This document shows, piece by piece, positions 7,337 through 16,817 of a stretch of 64,000 nucleotides of DNA; the first letter of the stretch is position 1; each line of letters starts with the position of its first letter. The stretch comes from Novosphingopyxis baekryungensis DSM 16222 (GTDB taxonomy: Bacteria > Pseudomonadota > Alphaproteobacteria > Sphingomonadales > Sphingomonadaceae). The DNA is taken from assembly GCF_000420305.1 (NCBI RefSeq), contig NZ_ATUR01000004.1:1-64000 (forward strand). Direction: 5' to 3'. Under the pieces are notes generated by a model. That model had not been told where the DNA came from. It worked only from the letters and a program-made list of their open reading frames with translations, and searched no databases. The translations under genes were made by a program, and so were the position numbers.

Positions 7337-8299
7337 TCAGCGCTCGTAGACCTCCAGCCGGTCGCTGCCAAGCATGCGCGTGTCGGCAAGGTGCCAGCGA
7401 TCATGCGCATCGGCCAGCCGGTCCAGCCCGATATCGCCCAGCGCCGCGCGGCCATCGCCGATCAGGATGGGCGCGCGATAGAGGATGAGCCGGTCCACCA
7501 GATCGGCGCGCAGAAAGGCGGCGGCGGTCTCGGCCCCGCCTTCGACCAGCAGATAATTGCCGGGCAGATCGGCGATGTTTTCCGGCGCATCGATCCCGGT
7601 CCAGCCAGCTGGCACATCGCCGCGCGTCAGCAGCACGCGCTGCGGCGCGCGATCCGCCAGCCCGGCGATGCGCACGTCCAGCCGCGGTGCATCGGCGCGG
7701 AAAGTCCCGCCACCGACCAGAATGGCGTCGCTGCGCGCGCGAAGGCTGTGGCCATGGGCGCGCGCGCGATCGCCGGTGATCCAGCGGCTGGCACCGTCGG
7801 CCATGGCGATCCGCCCGTCGAGCGATGTGGCGAGTTTTAGCGTGACATGCGGGCGGCCATGCTGCTGGCGCGTGAAGAAACCGGCCATCGAGCGATGCGC
7901 CTCGGCCGCCATGACGCCGTGCGTAACCATGATGCCCGAATCGTGCAGGCGGGCGATGCCCTTCCCCTCGGTGCGCGGATCGGCATCATGCGCCGCAATC
8001 ACCACCCGGTCGGGCCGGGCATCGGCCAGCAGATCCGCGCAGGCCGGGCCACGCGGGCTGTCATGCGCGCAGGGTTCGAGCGTGACGAAGACCGTGGCCC
8101 CCTCCAGCGAGCCGGACAGCTGCGCCAGCGCCTGCGCTTCGGCATGGGGGCGGCCACCGGGCTGGGTCCAGCCGCGCGCGATGACGTGCCCCCTGCGGGT
8201 GATGATGCAGCCGACATGCGGGTTGGCCCCGGTGCGGCCACGCCCCCGCTCCCCCAAAAAGAGCGCGGCGGCCATGACGTCCCGATCGCGATGCATCAT
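7337..8299 (-). CDS. ribD: Bifunctional pyrimidine deaminase/reductase
   Basis: 320 residues. The N-terminal deaminase domain carries the zinc motif 'PHAEAQAL' and 'TLEPCAHDSPRGPACAD'. The C-terminal reductase domain (from about residue 145, 'RPHVTLKLATSLDGRIA', 'LVEGGAETAAAFL') uses NADPH. It makes 5-amino-6-ribitylamino-uracil phosphate from the GTP-cyclohydrolase II product. The start ATG at 8299 overlaps the stop of the upstream membrane-protein gene. It is somewhat shorter than the 360-residue E. coli enzyme, with a compact reductase domain. Confidence 0.95.
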   Translation of the reverse strand: MMHRDRDVMAAALFLGERGRGRTGANPHVGCIITRRGHVIARGWTQPGGRPHAEAQALAQLSGSLEGATVFVTLEPCAHDSPRGPACADLLADARPDRVVIAAHDADPRTEGKGIARLHDSGIMVTHGVMAAEAHRSMAGFFTRQQHGRPHVTLKLATSLDGRIAMADGASRWITGDRARAHGHSLRARSDAILVGGGTFRADAPRLDVRIAGLADRAPQRVLLTRGDVPAGWTGIDAPENIADLPGNYLLVEGGAETAAAFLRADLVDRLILYRAPILIGDGRAALGDIGLDRLADAHDRWHLADTRMLGSDRLEVYER

Positions 8300-8754
8300 C
8301 GGGCGGTGGGCGCTGGATCGGGCGCGGCGGGGCCGGACCGGGCAGGCGTGGCCGTATCGGTCTGGCCGCCGGTCTGCGCCGTGACCGGGCGCTCGGCAGC
8401 CGCCTCGGCCTCGATCTCTTCCACATCCATGCCGACCGCGCGGCCCAGCACCTTGTAATTGCTCTTCACCTTGGCCTCGCGCTCGGCCCGCGCGATGCGG
8501 CGCTCCTCGCGTTCCTTCATGATCACCGCCATGCTGCGGTCGATCGGCCAGCTTTCGACATAGATGACTTCCGGCGGCAGCGGGGCGGACTTGGCCTTCG
8601 CATCCAAGATCAGCGCGACCACCAGCCCGATGGCCGGGATCAATGCCAGCGCCAGAAACAGCAGCTTGAACGGCTGCTCCTGCGAGAGGAACAGCCGCAA
8701 ATCGGCATAGGCCTTGCGCGGGCTGACCTGCGAAATGAAATTCATCGACGCCAT
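8296..8754 (-). CDS. Small single-pass membrane protein leading the rib operon
   Basis: 152 residues from the ATG at 8754 (another at 8745); earlier in-frame codons precede the plausible N-terminus. One transmembrane helix (about residues 30-50, 'LLFLALALIPAIGLVVALI') is followed by a charged helical stretch with likely coiled-coil character (MKEREERRIARAEREAKVKS) and an Ala/Pro-rich tail. No family function is recognised. Its TGA overlaps the ribD ATG, so it is cotranscribed with riboflavin genes. The function is unknown; it may only share the promoter. Confidence 0.7.
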   Translation of the reverse strand: MASMNFISQVSPRKAYADLRLFLSQEQPFKLLFLALALIPAIGLVVALILDAKAKSAPLPPEVIYVESWPIDRSMAVIMKEREERRIARAEREAKVKSNYKVLGRAVGMDVEEIEAEAAAERPVTAQTGGQTDTATPARSGPAAPDPAPTAR

Positions 8755-8825
8755 GCGCGCAAATGTAGGACGGATGGGCGCCCTGCGCCAGTGGGCAGAC
8801 GCGCCGATCCGTGCCGATCGTGGCG

Positions 8826-9512
8826 CTATGGCGTGATGGTGAACCGAACCATCAGCGTCTGCCAGCTGGGGACCGGCGTGCCATCCTCGGTCGCCGGCTT
8901 GAAGCGCCATTTGGCCAGCGCCTGACGCCGCGTCGCCTCACCGAATTCCGGCGCGCTGGCGCGCACCACTTCGGCGCGCGACACGCGGCCGTCCGGGCTG
9001 ATCAGCACGCGCACCGTGGCGCTGCCCTCCACCTCCTGTCGCAGCAGATTGGACGGGTAATCCGGCTGGAAATTACGGGCATAGCGCGGATCGCGCACCG
9101 CCTCGCGCAGCACCGAGGCCGGTGTGGGCGTCGGGGTCGGCTGCACGCGCGGCGCGATGACCGTGCCGGTGCCGCCCAGGGTGATGCCCGGAACCGGCAT
9201 CGGGATCGGTTGCGGCTCTGGGCTGGTGCGCGGGCCATCGACCGGTGGTTGCGGCACATCGACCAGCGGTTTGGGGTTGAACAGCGGCGGTGCGGGCGGG
9301 GCCGGTGTATCGGGTTCGCTCCTCACCTCCGGAGGGGGCGGTGGCGGATCGAGCGGCAGCACGTTCACCGCCTCGAACGGTTTGGCCTCGCGCATTTCCT
9401 GCACAGCCGCCGGTGCCAGCAGCACCGCCGCCAGCAATCCGGCATGAATGACGACAGCCGCCGTCATTCCCTTCGCATCGCGCCCCGTGGCGCGTTGATC
9501 GACAAAACTCAT
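8826..9512 (-). CDS. TonB-family energy transducer
   Basis: 228 residues from the ATG at 9512, which has GGAGGAG about eight bases upstream; a GTG at 9518 is also open. A membrane anchor spans about residues 16-37, then a long proline-rich periplasmic spanner (PPPPPPEV, PTPTPTP) and a C-terminal TonB domain ('ARNFQPDYPSNLLRQEVEG', 'VRVLISPDGRVSRAEV', 'FKPATEDGTPV'). It would carry proton-motive energy to outer-membrane receptors. No exbB/exbD is adjacent. The promoter contains a close match to a Zur box, so zinc uptake is a plausible job. Confidence 0.88.
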   Translation of the reverse strand: MSFVDQRATGRDAKGMTAAVVIHAGLLAAVLLAPAAVQEMREAKPFEAVNVLPLDPPPPPPEVRSEPDTPAPPAPPLFNPKPLVDVPQPPVDGPRTSPEPQPIPMPVPGITLGGTGTVIAPRVQPTPTPTPASVLREAVRDPRYARNFQPDYPSNLLRQEVEGSATVRVLISPDGRVSRAEVVRASAPEFGEATRRQALAKWRFKPATEDGTPVPSWQTLMVRFTITP

Positions 9513-9554
9513 CCTCACTCTCCTCCATACAGGCGGCTCCTCAACCGCGGACTA

Positions 9555-9585
9555 ATGTTATACCGTAACATGCTGTCCGTGTGAA
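9555..9585 (-). promoter_or_regulatory. tonB promoter with candidate Zur box
   Basis: On the minus strand a -35 TTCACA (plus 9585-9580), 17-bp spacer and -10 TATAAC (9562-9557) stand about 45 bp before the ATG. A 17-bp palindrome, ATGTTA-TACCG-TAACAT (9555-9571), overlaps the -10. Compared with the proteobacterial Zur consensus ATGTTATANTATAACAT it differs at two positions. Zinc-dependent repression is inferred. Confidence 0.55.
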
Positions 9586-9751
9586 TAGCGTTTGCGGGAA
9601 CAGCGTTGGCGGCGCCCTGCTCCGATGCGGCTGCGCGGTAGGGGATCGGCGCGCGCAATTGTCCGCGCCTCCAGGCCCGCGCGCACTAGGCATAAGCGGG
9701 CGGGCACGTTAGGGCGTCATCCCAACGTCATCTGACAGCGGGACGCGCCCC

Positions 9752-10687
<936 letters not shown>

Positions 10688-10691
10688 CATC

Positions 10692-11489
10692 ATGACGCCC
10701 GCCGATCTCGATCTCGCCAACCGTCTGGCCGATGCCGCCGGAGCGGCGATCCGCCCGTTCTTCCGCGCCGATTTCGCCAGCGAATCCAAGGCCGATGCTT
10801 CCCCGGTGACCGAGGCCGACCGCGCTGCCGAGACCGCGATGCGGCGTTTACTGGATGCCGAGGCTCCGCGCGACGGCGTGCATGGCGAGGAATTTGGCAT
10901 CAAGGAAGGCAGCACCGGGCGCACCTGGGTGCTGGACCCGATCGACGGTACGGTCAGCTTCATGGCTGGCCGCCCGATCTTCGGCACGCTGATCGCGCTG
11001 CTGGAGGATGGCTGGCCGGTGCTGGGCATTATTGACCAGCCGATCGGGCGCGAACGCTGGGTTGGCGCGGCGGGCAAGGGCACCACCTTCAATGGCACGC
11101 CCATCCATGTGCGCACCTGCGCCGAGCTGTCCGGCGCAACGCTGGCGAGCACCAGCCCGAACCTGTTTTCCGACACCGGCGGCCACCGTTTCATGTCGCT
11201 GGCCGCCAAGACGGCGCACAGCCGCCTCGTCTGGGGCGGCGACTGCTATAATTACGGCCTGCTCGCCAGCGGCCAGATCGATCTGGTGGTGGAGCAGGGC
11301 CTGAAACTGCACGATTTCGCCGCGCTCGTGCCCATCGTCGATGGTGCGGGCGGGCTGATGTGCGACTGGGCGGGCGATCCGCTGCACGCGGCGAGCGACG
11401 GTGAAATCATCGCGCTGGGCGATCCGGCCAGGCTGGAAGATGTGCTGGAGGCCCTGGAGAGCATTCCCCCCATGGTGCATGAACACTAG
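10692..11489 (+). CDS. hisN: Histidinol-phosphatase, inositol-monophosphatase type
   Basis: 265 residues from the ATG at 10692, just after the prs stop. It is a metal-dependent phosphatase of the IMPase fold: the metal motifs 'GEEFG' and 'WVLDPIDGTVSF', and a later 'GGDCYNYGLLASGQIDLVVE'. The last motif and overall length fit the HisN subgroup, which removes phosphate from L-histidinol phosphate, rather than inositol monophosphatase or CysQ. A hisC homologue is at 24818, unlinked. Assignment to HisN is by subgroup resemblance. Confidence 0.88.
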   Translation: MTPADLDLANRLADAAGAAIRPFFRADFASESKADASPVTEADRAAETAMRRLLDAEAPRDGVHGEEFGIKEGSTGRTWVLDPIDGTVSFMAGRPIFGTLIALLEDGWPVLGIIDQPIGRERWVGAAGKGTTFNGTPIHVRTCAELSGATLASTSPNLFSDTGGHRFMSLAAKTAHSRLVWGGDCYNYGLLASGQIDLVVEQGLKLHDFAALVPIVDGAGGLMCDWAGDPLHAASDGEIIALGDPARLEDVLEALESIPPMVHEH

Positions 11490-11511
11490 ACCGATCACCC
11501 GGACCGGACGT

Positions 11512-12261
11512 CTAGGCCATGGTCAGGCCGCCATCGACCCTCAGCTCGGCGCCGGTGACATAGCCGGCTTCGTCCGACAGCAGGAACGCCGCCACCTTGG
11601 CGACATCGTCCGGCACGCCGATCCGGCCCAGCGGGATCATCCCGGCCACCTTTTCCTTATAGGTCTTCTGCGCGTCGTCCGGCATGCCCCCGCGCGTGTG
11701 GAAATGCGTCTCGGTCAGTCCCGGGGTGACCATGTTGACGCGGATGCCGCGCGGCGCGAATTCACTGGCGAGCGAACGCACCGCCTGCCGCAACGCCGCC
11801 TTGGACGCGCTGTAAACCAGCGTATCGGCGCGCGCTCCGCCGACCGTGGCCGATCCCACCAGCAGCATCGCGCCGCCATCGCCGATCCGGTCTGCCAGCG
11901 CGCGGGCCTGCAGCAGCGGTCCGCGCAGATTGAGATCGAAATGCCGGTCGACATGCGCGGCATCGATATCGCCGAGCGACTCGAACGCTCCGTAACCGGC
12001 ATTCAGGAACAGCCCGTCCAGCCCGCCGGGCGCAAAGCTGGCCGCCGCCTCAGCCAGCGCCTCCACCGAATCGGGATCGGACGCATCATTGGCGATCACC
12101 GTTGCATCCGGCAGGGCGTTGCGCGCGGCATCGATATGGTCCGCGCTATGGCCGGTCAGCAGCAATCTTGCGCCCTCGCCGGAAAGCCGCTTGGCGGTGG
12201 CCAGGCCAATGCCGGACGTACCGCCGGTGATGAGGATGGATGCGTCTTTAAATCGGTTCAT
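11512..12261 (-). CDS. SDR-family oxidoreductase
   Basis: 249 residues from the ATG at 12261, with AGGAG ten bases upstream. It is a classical short-chain dehydrogenase: cofactor loop TGGTSGIG (residues about 11-18), 'LFLNAGYG', catalytic Ser in 'LLVGSATV', Tyr-x3-Lys in 'VYSASKAAL', and a C-terminal 'SDEAGYVTGAELRVDGG'. It would reduce or oxidise an alcohol/ketone with NAD(P)H. Substrate is not recognisable. It converges on hisN with 22 bp between them and has no operon partner. Confidence 0.87.
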   Translation of the reverse strand: MNRFKDASILITGGTSGIGLATAKRLSGEGARLLLTGHSADHIDAARNALPDATVIANDASDPDSVEALAEAAASFAPGGLDGLFLNAGYGAFESLGDIDAAHVDRHFDLNLRGPLLQARALADRIGDGGAMLLVGSATVGGARADTLVYSASKAALRQAVRSLASEFAPRGIRVNMVTPGLTETHFHTRGGMPDDAQKTYKEKVAGMIPLGRIGVPDDVAKVAAFLLSDEAGYVTGAELRVDGGLTMA

Positions 12262-12515
12262 AAGCTGAAGCTCCTGATAGACCGGAACAACGCAGCGTCG
12301 GCGGATCGGTTCGCACGCGTTTGTCTCCGCATTCGGCCGCTCGAGGCCGCTGGCTGAAGGTGCCGCCGGGGCTTGCCATGGCTGCCATAAACGGCTAGCT
12401 GCCACCGCTTCGACAGAATGGGACGGGCTGGCCGGTTAGGGCTGCCATGTTCGTCCGCAAAAGGAACGGCACGCCTTCGGGCATCTGCCGATCCCCCTTA
12501 TCCAAGGAGACCGAA

Positions 12516-12719
12516 ATGCCCAAGCTGAAGACCAAAAGTGGTGTGAAGAAGCGATTCAAGATCACCGCCACTGGCAAGATCAAGCATGGTGTGGCTGGCA
12601 AGCGCCACCGTTTGATGAGCCATAATTCCAAATATATTCGCCAGAACCGCGGTACCAAGGTCCTTTCGGATCCCGATACCAAGACGGTCAAGAAATGGGC
12701 GCCCTACGGCCTCAACTGA
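12516..12719 (+). CDS. rpmI: 50S ribosomal protein L35
   Basis: 67 residues beginning [14 protein letters not shown], at the ATG preceded by AAGGAGA. It is a basic protein of the large subunit and has the family's usual length. The upstream in-frame extension to 12447 is not part of the protein. It is followed after 42 bp by rplT, the standard pairing. infC, which precedes this pair in many bacteria, is absent here; an SDR gene in the opposite orientation lies upstream. The 254-bp gap before it must hold the promoter, but I see no confident boxes. Confidence 0.97.
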   Translation: MPKLKTKSGVKKRFKITATGKIKHGVAGKRHRLMSHNSKYIRQNRGTKVLSDPDTKTVKKWAPYGLN

Positions 12720-12761
12720 GCCCCGGCGACCACATCTTAGAACATCTGAAGGGAATATAGC

Positions 12762-13124
12762 ATGGCACGTGTCAAACGCGGCGTAACCACGCGCGCAAAG
12801 CATAAGCGCACACTCAAAGCGGCAAAGGGCTATTATGGCCGTCGCAAGAATACCATCCGCATCGCCAAGCAGGCCGTCGAAAAGGCCGGCCAATATGCGT
12901 ATCGCGACCGCAAGGTTAAGAAGCGTACGTTCCGCGGTCTGTGGATCCAGCGCATCAACGCAGCCGTCCGCGTGGAAGGCATCACCTATTCGCAGTTCAT
13001 GCACGGCCTGAAGCTGACCGGCATCGAGCTGGACCGCAAGGTGCTGGCCGATCTGGCGATGAACGAAGCCGAAGCCTTTGGCGTGATCGTCAAGCAGGCC
13101 AAGGACGCGCTTCCCGCCGACTGA
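12762..13124 (+). CDS. rplT: 50S ribosomal protein L20
   Basis: 120 residues. It begins [30 protein letters not shown], diagnostic for L20, an early-assembly large-subunit protein that in some bacteria also represses its own operon. GAAGGGAATAT precedes the ATG. It is cotranscribed with rpmI. A strong intrinsic terminator follows at 13151-13180, separating it at least partly from pheS. Confidence 0.97.
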   Translation: MARVKRGVTTRAKHKRTLKAAKGYYGRRKNTIRIAKQAVEKAGQYAYRDRKVKKRTFRGLWIQRINAAVRVEGITYSQFMHGLKLTGIELDRKVLADLAMNEAEAFGVIVKQAKDALPAD

Positions 13125-13150
13125 TCGATTCCATATCGAATGTGAAAGAA

Positions 13151-13180
13151 GCGCCGCCCCACGGGGTTCGGCGCTTTTTT
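13151..13180 (+). terminator. Intrinsic terminator after rplT
   Basis: Stem GCGCCG/CGGCGC with an inner CCCC/GGGG pair, followed by six T residues (13175-13180). It lies 26 bp past the rplT stop and 30 bp before pheS. It probably ends the rpmI-rplT message, perhaps with partial read-through to pheST. Confidence 0.85.
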
Positions 13181-13210
13181 CTTGTGCGCAGATGATCTAG
13201 CGAGAACGCC

Positions 13211-14305
13211 ATGACTGACATCGATGAAATGAAGGCCCGCTATCTGACCCAAGTGGATGCGGCGCAGGATCTGGACGCGCTGGAAGCGGTCCGCGTGGCC
13301 GCGCTGGGCAAGAAGGGCGCCATCAGCGAACAGCTGAAGACGCTGGGCAAGATGAGCCCCGAGGAGCGCCAGACGCAGGGGCCGATCATCCAGGGCGCGC
13401 GCGGCGCGGTGGCCGATGCCATTCAGGCGCGCAAGGATGCGCTGGAGCGCGCCGCGCTCGATGCGCAGCTGGCCGGGGAGCGCATCGACATGAGCCTGCC
13501 CGCGCCGGTGGCTCCTGCTGGTTCCGTGCATCCGGTGGCGCAGGTGATGGACGAGCTGGCGGAAATCTTCGCCGATCTGGGCTTCGCCGTGGCCACCGGC
13601 CCGGAGATCGAAACCGACTGGTATAATTTCACCGCGCTCAATATTCCGGAAACGCATCCGGCGCGCGCTGAGCATGACACGTTCTACACGGCGGAAAACG
13701 GCCCGGACGGCACGCCGATGGTGCTGCGCACGCACACCAGCCCGGTGCAGATCCGCACCATGACGTCGCAGAAGCCGCCGATCCGCATCATCGCCCCCGG
13801 CCGCACCTATCGTTCCGATTCGGACGCGACGCACACGCCGATGTTCCATCAGGTCGAAGGCCTCGTGATCGATCGGGGCATCCATATGGGCCATCTCAAA
13901 TGGACGCTGGAAACCTTTGTGAAGGCATTTTTCGAGCGGGACGATATCGTGCTGCGCCTGCGCCCGAGCTACTTCCCCTTCACCGAACCATCGGCGGAGG
14001 TCGATGTCGGTTTCTCGGTGGAGAATGGCAAGCGCGTGATCGGGGGCGATCCGGAAGGGCCCAATGGCGGCTGGCTGGAAATTCTGGGGTCCGGCATGGT
14101 GCATCCCAAGGTGACCAGCGCCTGCGGACTGGACCCCGAGGAATATCAGGGCTTCGCCTTCGGCTGCGGCATCGATCGTCTGGCCATGCTGAAATATGGG
14201 ATGGACGATCTGCGCGCCTTTTTCGATGGCGATCTGCGCTGGCTGAAACATTATGGTTTCTCCACGCTCGACATCCCCACCTTGAGCACGGGAGTGGGCG
14301 CATGA
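13211..14305 (+). CDS. pheS: Phenylalanyl-tRNA synthetase alpha subunit
   Basis: 364 residues. An N-terminal coiled coil (about 1-85) precedes the class II catalytic core: motif 2 '[19 protein letters not shown]', '[17 protein letters not shown]', '[18 protein letters not shown]', and motif 3 '[17 protein letters not shown]'. It forms an alpha2-beta2 enzyme with PheT to charge tRNA-Phe. Its TGA overlaps the pheT ATG (ATGA), giving coupled translation and balanced subunits. Confidence 0.97.
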   Translation: MTDIDEMKARYLTQVDAAQDLDALEAVRVAALGKKGAISEQLKTLGKMSPEERQTQGPIIQGARGAVADAIQARKDALERAALDAQLAGERIDMSLPAPVAPAGSVHPVAQVMDELAEIFADLGFAVATGPEIETDWYNFTALNIPETHPARAEHDTFYTAENGPDGTPMVLRTHTSPVQIRTMTSQKPPIRIIAPGRTYRSDSDATHTPMFHQVEGLVIDRGIHMGHLKWTLETFVKAFFERDDIVLRLRPSYFPFTEPSAEVDVGFSVENGKRVIGGDPEGPNGGWLEILGSGMVHPKVTSACGLDPEEYQGFAFGCGIDRLAMLKYGMDDLRAFFDGDLRWLKHYGFSTLDIPTLSTGVGA

Positions 14306-16692
14306 AGTTCACGCTGAACTGGCTGAAAGCGCATCTCGATACGGATGCGGATCTCAAGACCATCACCGACAAGCTGACCGCCATCGGCCATGAGCTGGAA
14401 GGCGTGGAGAACCCCGCCGAAGCGCTCAGGGATTTCCGCGTGGCCGAGGTGGTATCCGCCGCGCCGCACCCCAATGCCGACAAGCTGCAGCTGCTGACGG
14501 TCGAAGCGGGCAACGACAAGCCGTGGCAGGTCGTCTGCGGTGCGCCCAATGCGCGTGCCGGCATGAAGGGCGTGTTCGCCCCGCCCGGTGCCTATGTGCC
14601 CGGTGCCGGTTTCGAGCTGAAAGCCGCCAAGATCCGCGGCGTGGAAAGCTTCGGCATGATGTGCTCCGAAAAGGAGCTGGAAATCTCCGACGCGCATGAG
14701 GGCATTATCGAGCTGCCCGCCGATGCGCCCACCGGCGCGGCCTATCCCGATTATGCCGGGCTGGACGATCCGGTGATCGACGTCGCCATCACGCCCAACC
14801 GGCAGGATTGCATGGGCGTGCGCGGCATTGCGCACGACCTGGCGGCGTCCGGCCTCGGCACGCTGAAGCCGCTCGCCATGCCAGCCGATGTCAGCCGCTC
14901 CGGCGCTGGCCCCGATGTGCGGACCGATGATCCGGAAGGCTGCCCGGCCTTCTACGCCTGCACCGTCAGCGGTGTTGTGAATGGTGACGCCCCGGACTGG
15001 ATGAAGCAGCGCCTCACCGCGATCGGACAGAAGCCGATTAGCGCGCTGGTCGATATCACCAACTACATCATGATCGATCTGGGCCGCCCGCTGCATGTCT
15101 ATGACCGCGGCACGCTGAACGGCGCCCTCGTTGCGCGCCGTGCCAGGGATGGCGAAGAGGTGCTGGCGCTGAACGGCAAGACCTACACGCTCGATCCCGC
15201 CATCACCGTGATCGCCGACGACCGGCAGGTGCACGATATCGGCGGCATCATGGGCGGGGAGCATAGCGGCGCGGCGGACGGCACCACCGATGTGCTGATC
15301 GAGTGCGCCTATTTCACGCCCGAGCGTATCGCGACCGCAGGGCAGAAGCTGACGCTGACCAGCGACGCGCGGACGCGGTTCGAGCGCGGCGTCGACCCGG
15401 CCTTTCTCGATGACGGCCTGGAGATCGCCACCGCTTATGTGCTGTCGCTCTGCGGCGGCACGGCGAGCGCGGTCACCCGCGCCGGGTCACCACCGCTCGA
15501 TGCGCGGACGATCGCCTATGACCCTGCGCGCGCCGAAACGCTGGGCGGCATCGCTGTAAAAGACGATCGCCAGCAGGACATATTGGAGCGCCTCGGGTTT
15601 CACGTGGAACGTAGCGCGCCCTGGACGGTCATCGTGCCCAGCTGGCGCCGCGATGTCGAAGGCTCGGCCGATCTGGTGGAGGAAGTCGTGCGGATGGTGG
15701 GGCTCGATGCGCTACCCTCCACGCCGCTGCCGCGTACGCCAGGTGTGGCCAAGCCCACCGCCTCGCCCGAGCAGAAGCTGGAACGCCGCCTGCGCCGTCT
15801 CGCCGCATCGCGCGGCCTGAACGAGGCGGTCAACTGGTCCTTCATTAGCGCCAAGGAAGCCGCGCCATTCGGGGGCGGTGACTGGACCGTCGCCAATCCG
15901 ATCAGCGAAGAGCTGAAGATCATGCGCCCCTCGCTGCTGCCGGGGCTGCTTTCCGCCACGAAGCGCAATATGGACCGGTCCGCCGACAGCGTGCGGCTGT
16001 TCGAAGTTGGGCGGCGCTACTTCCGCGCGGCCGATGGCAAAAGCGACGAGCGTGCCACGCTGACCCTGTTGCTGGCCGGTGAGCGCACCCCGCGCGACTG
16101 GCAAAGCGGCAAGGCGCAAGGCTTCGGGCCGTTCGATGCCAAAGCGGAAGCGAGCGCGCTGCTGGAAGCGGCAGGCGTTGATGTGCGCAAGCTGATGGAA
16201 ATGGGCGAGGCCGGCGATCATTATCATCCCGGCCAGTCCGGCACCTTGGGGCTCGGGCCGAAGAATATACTCGCCGCCTTCGGTACGCTGCATCCCTCCC
16301 TCACCCGCGACATGGGCTTGAAGGGGCCGGTCATGGCCGCCGAACTGTTCCTCGACGCGATCCCGCTGAAGGCGAAAAGCGGCCACCGGCGCGACGGCTA
16401 TGCGCCCCCCGCATTGCAGCCCGTCACGCGCGATTTCGCGTTTCTGATCGACGCCGACACGCCCGCGAACGAGCTGGTGCGGGCCATCCGCGGCGCGGAC
16501 AAGGCGCATATCATCGCCGCGCGCCTGTTCGACCGCTTCGAAGGCGCCGGCGTGCCCGAAGGCAAGGTGAGCCTGGCGATCGAGGTCACGCTGCAACCGG
16601 GCGAACAGAGCTTTACCGAGGAAGCGCTGAGCGCGATTTCGGACAAGGTCATCAAGGCGGCGGCCAAGCAGGGCGCTGAATTGCGCGGCTAA
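14302..16692 (+). CDS. pheT: Phenylalanyl-tRNA synthetase beta subunit
   Basis: 796 residues from the ATG overlapping the pheS stop. Domains in order: tRNA-binding OB fold (about 40-150, '[17 protein letters not shown]', '[17 protein letters not shown]'), B3/B4 editing region ('[23 protein letters not shown]', '[11 protein letters not shown]'), B5 ('[10 protein letters not shown]', '[21 protein letters not shown]'), catalytic-like core and C-terminal anticodon-binding FDX domain ('[19 protein letters not shown]'). The length is standard. A parS-like sequence (15596-15611) lies within the coding region. Confidence 0.97.
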   Translation: MKFTLNWLKAHLDTDADLKTITDKLTAIGHELEGVENPAEALRDFRVAEVVSAAPHPNADKLQLLTVEAGNDKPWQVVCGAPNARAGMKGVFAPPGAYVPGAGFELKAAKIRGVESFGMMCSEKELEISDAHEGIIELPADAPTGAAYPDYAGLDDPVIDVAITPNRQDCMGVRGIAHDLAASGLGTLKPLAMPADVSRSGAGPDVRTDDPEGCPAFYACTVSGVVNGDAPDWMKQRLTAIGQKPISALVDITNYIMIDLGRPLHVYDRGTLNGALVARRARDGEEVLALNGKTYTLDPAITVIADDRQVHDIGGIMGGEHSGAADGTTDVLIECAYFTPERIATAGQKLTLTSDARTRFERGVDPAFLDDGLEIATAYVLSLCGGTASAVTRAGSPPLDARTIAYDPARAETLGGIAVKDDRQQDILERLGFHVERSAPWTVIVPSWRRDVEGSADLVEEVVRMVGLDALPSTPLPRTPGVAKPTASPEQKLERRLRRLAASRGLNEAVNWSFISAKEAAPFGGGDWTVANPISEELKIMRPSLLPGLLSATKRNMDRSADSVRLFEVGRRYFRAADGKSDERATLTLLLAGERTPRDWQSGKAQGFGPFDAKAEASALLEAAGVDVRKLMEMGEAGDHYHPGQSGTLGLGPKNILAAFGTLHPSLTRDMGLKGPVMAAELFLDAIPLKAKSGHRRDGYAPPALQPVTRDFAFLIDADTPANELVRAIRGADKAHIIAARLFDRFEGAGVPEGKVSLAIEVTLQPGEQSFTEEALSAISDKVIKAAAKQGAELRG
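15596..15611. promoter_or_regulatory. parS-like ParB-binding site inside pheT
   Basis: The 14-bp core GTTTCACGTGGAAC matches the parS consensus GTTYCACGTGRAAC exactly; only the two outermost positions of the 16-mer differ. It lies about 28.6 kb from the oriC candidate, the outlier among the sites in this window. Confidence 0.5.
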
Positions 16693-16702
16693 ACAGATAT
16701 TG

Positions 16703-16795
16703 CCGTTCGTGCTGAGCCTGTCGAAGCACCGTCCTTCTTTTTCGCAACGTCGGCGGAAAGAACGTACGGCCCTTCGACAAGCGCAGGGCGAACGG
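16703..16795. repeat. Imperfect palindromic intergenic repeat
   Basis: Two arms, CCGTTCGTGCTGAGCCTGTC at the left and its diverged inverse ending GCAGGGCGAACGG at the right, face each other across about 40 bp between pheT and prfC. The motif 'TTCGTGCTGAGCCTGTCGAAG' class is a dispersed extragenic palindrome that I recall from many sphingomonad genomes. It could fold into a long cruciform or RNA hairpin and terminate pheT transcription. Confidence 0.6.
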
Positions 16796-16817
16796 ATTTT
16801 GTGCTATTGGAACCATC

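Noticed and set aside
6172-7488. Open frame of 438 codons on the plus strand
   Set aside because: It lies opposite ribH and ribE, which are certain; composition is that of a shadow frame.
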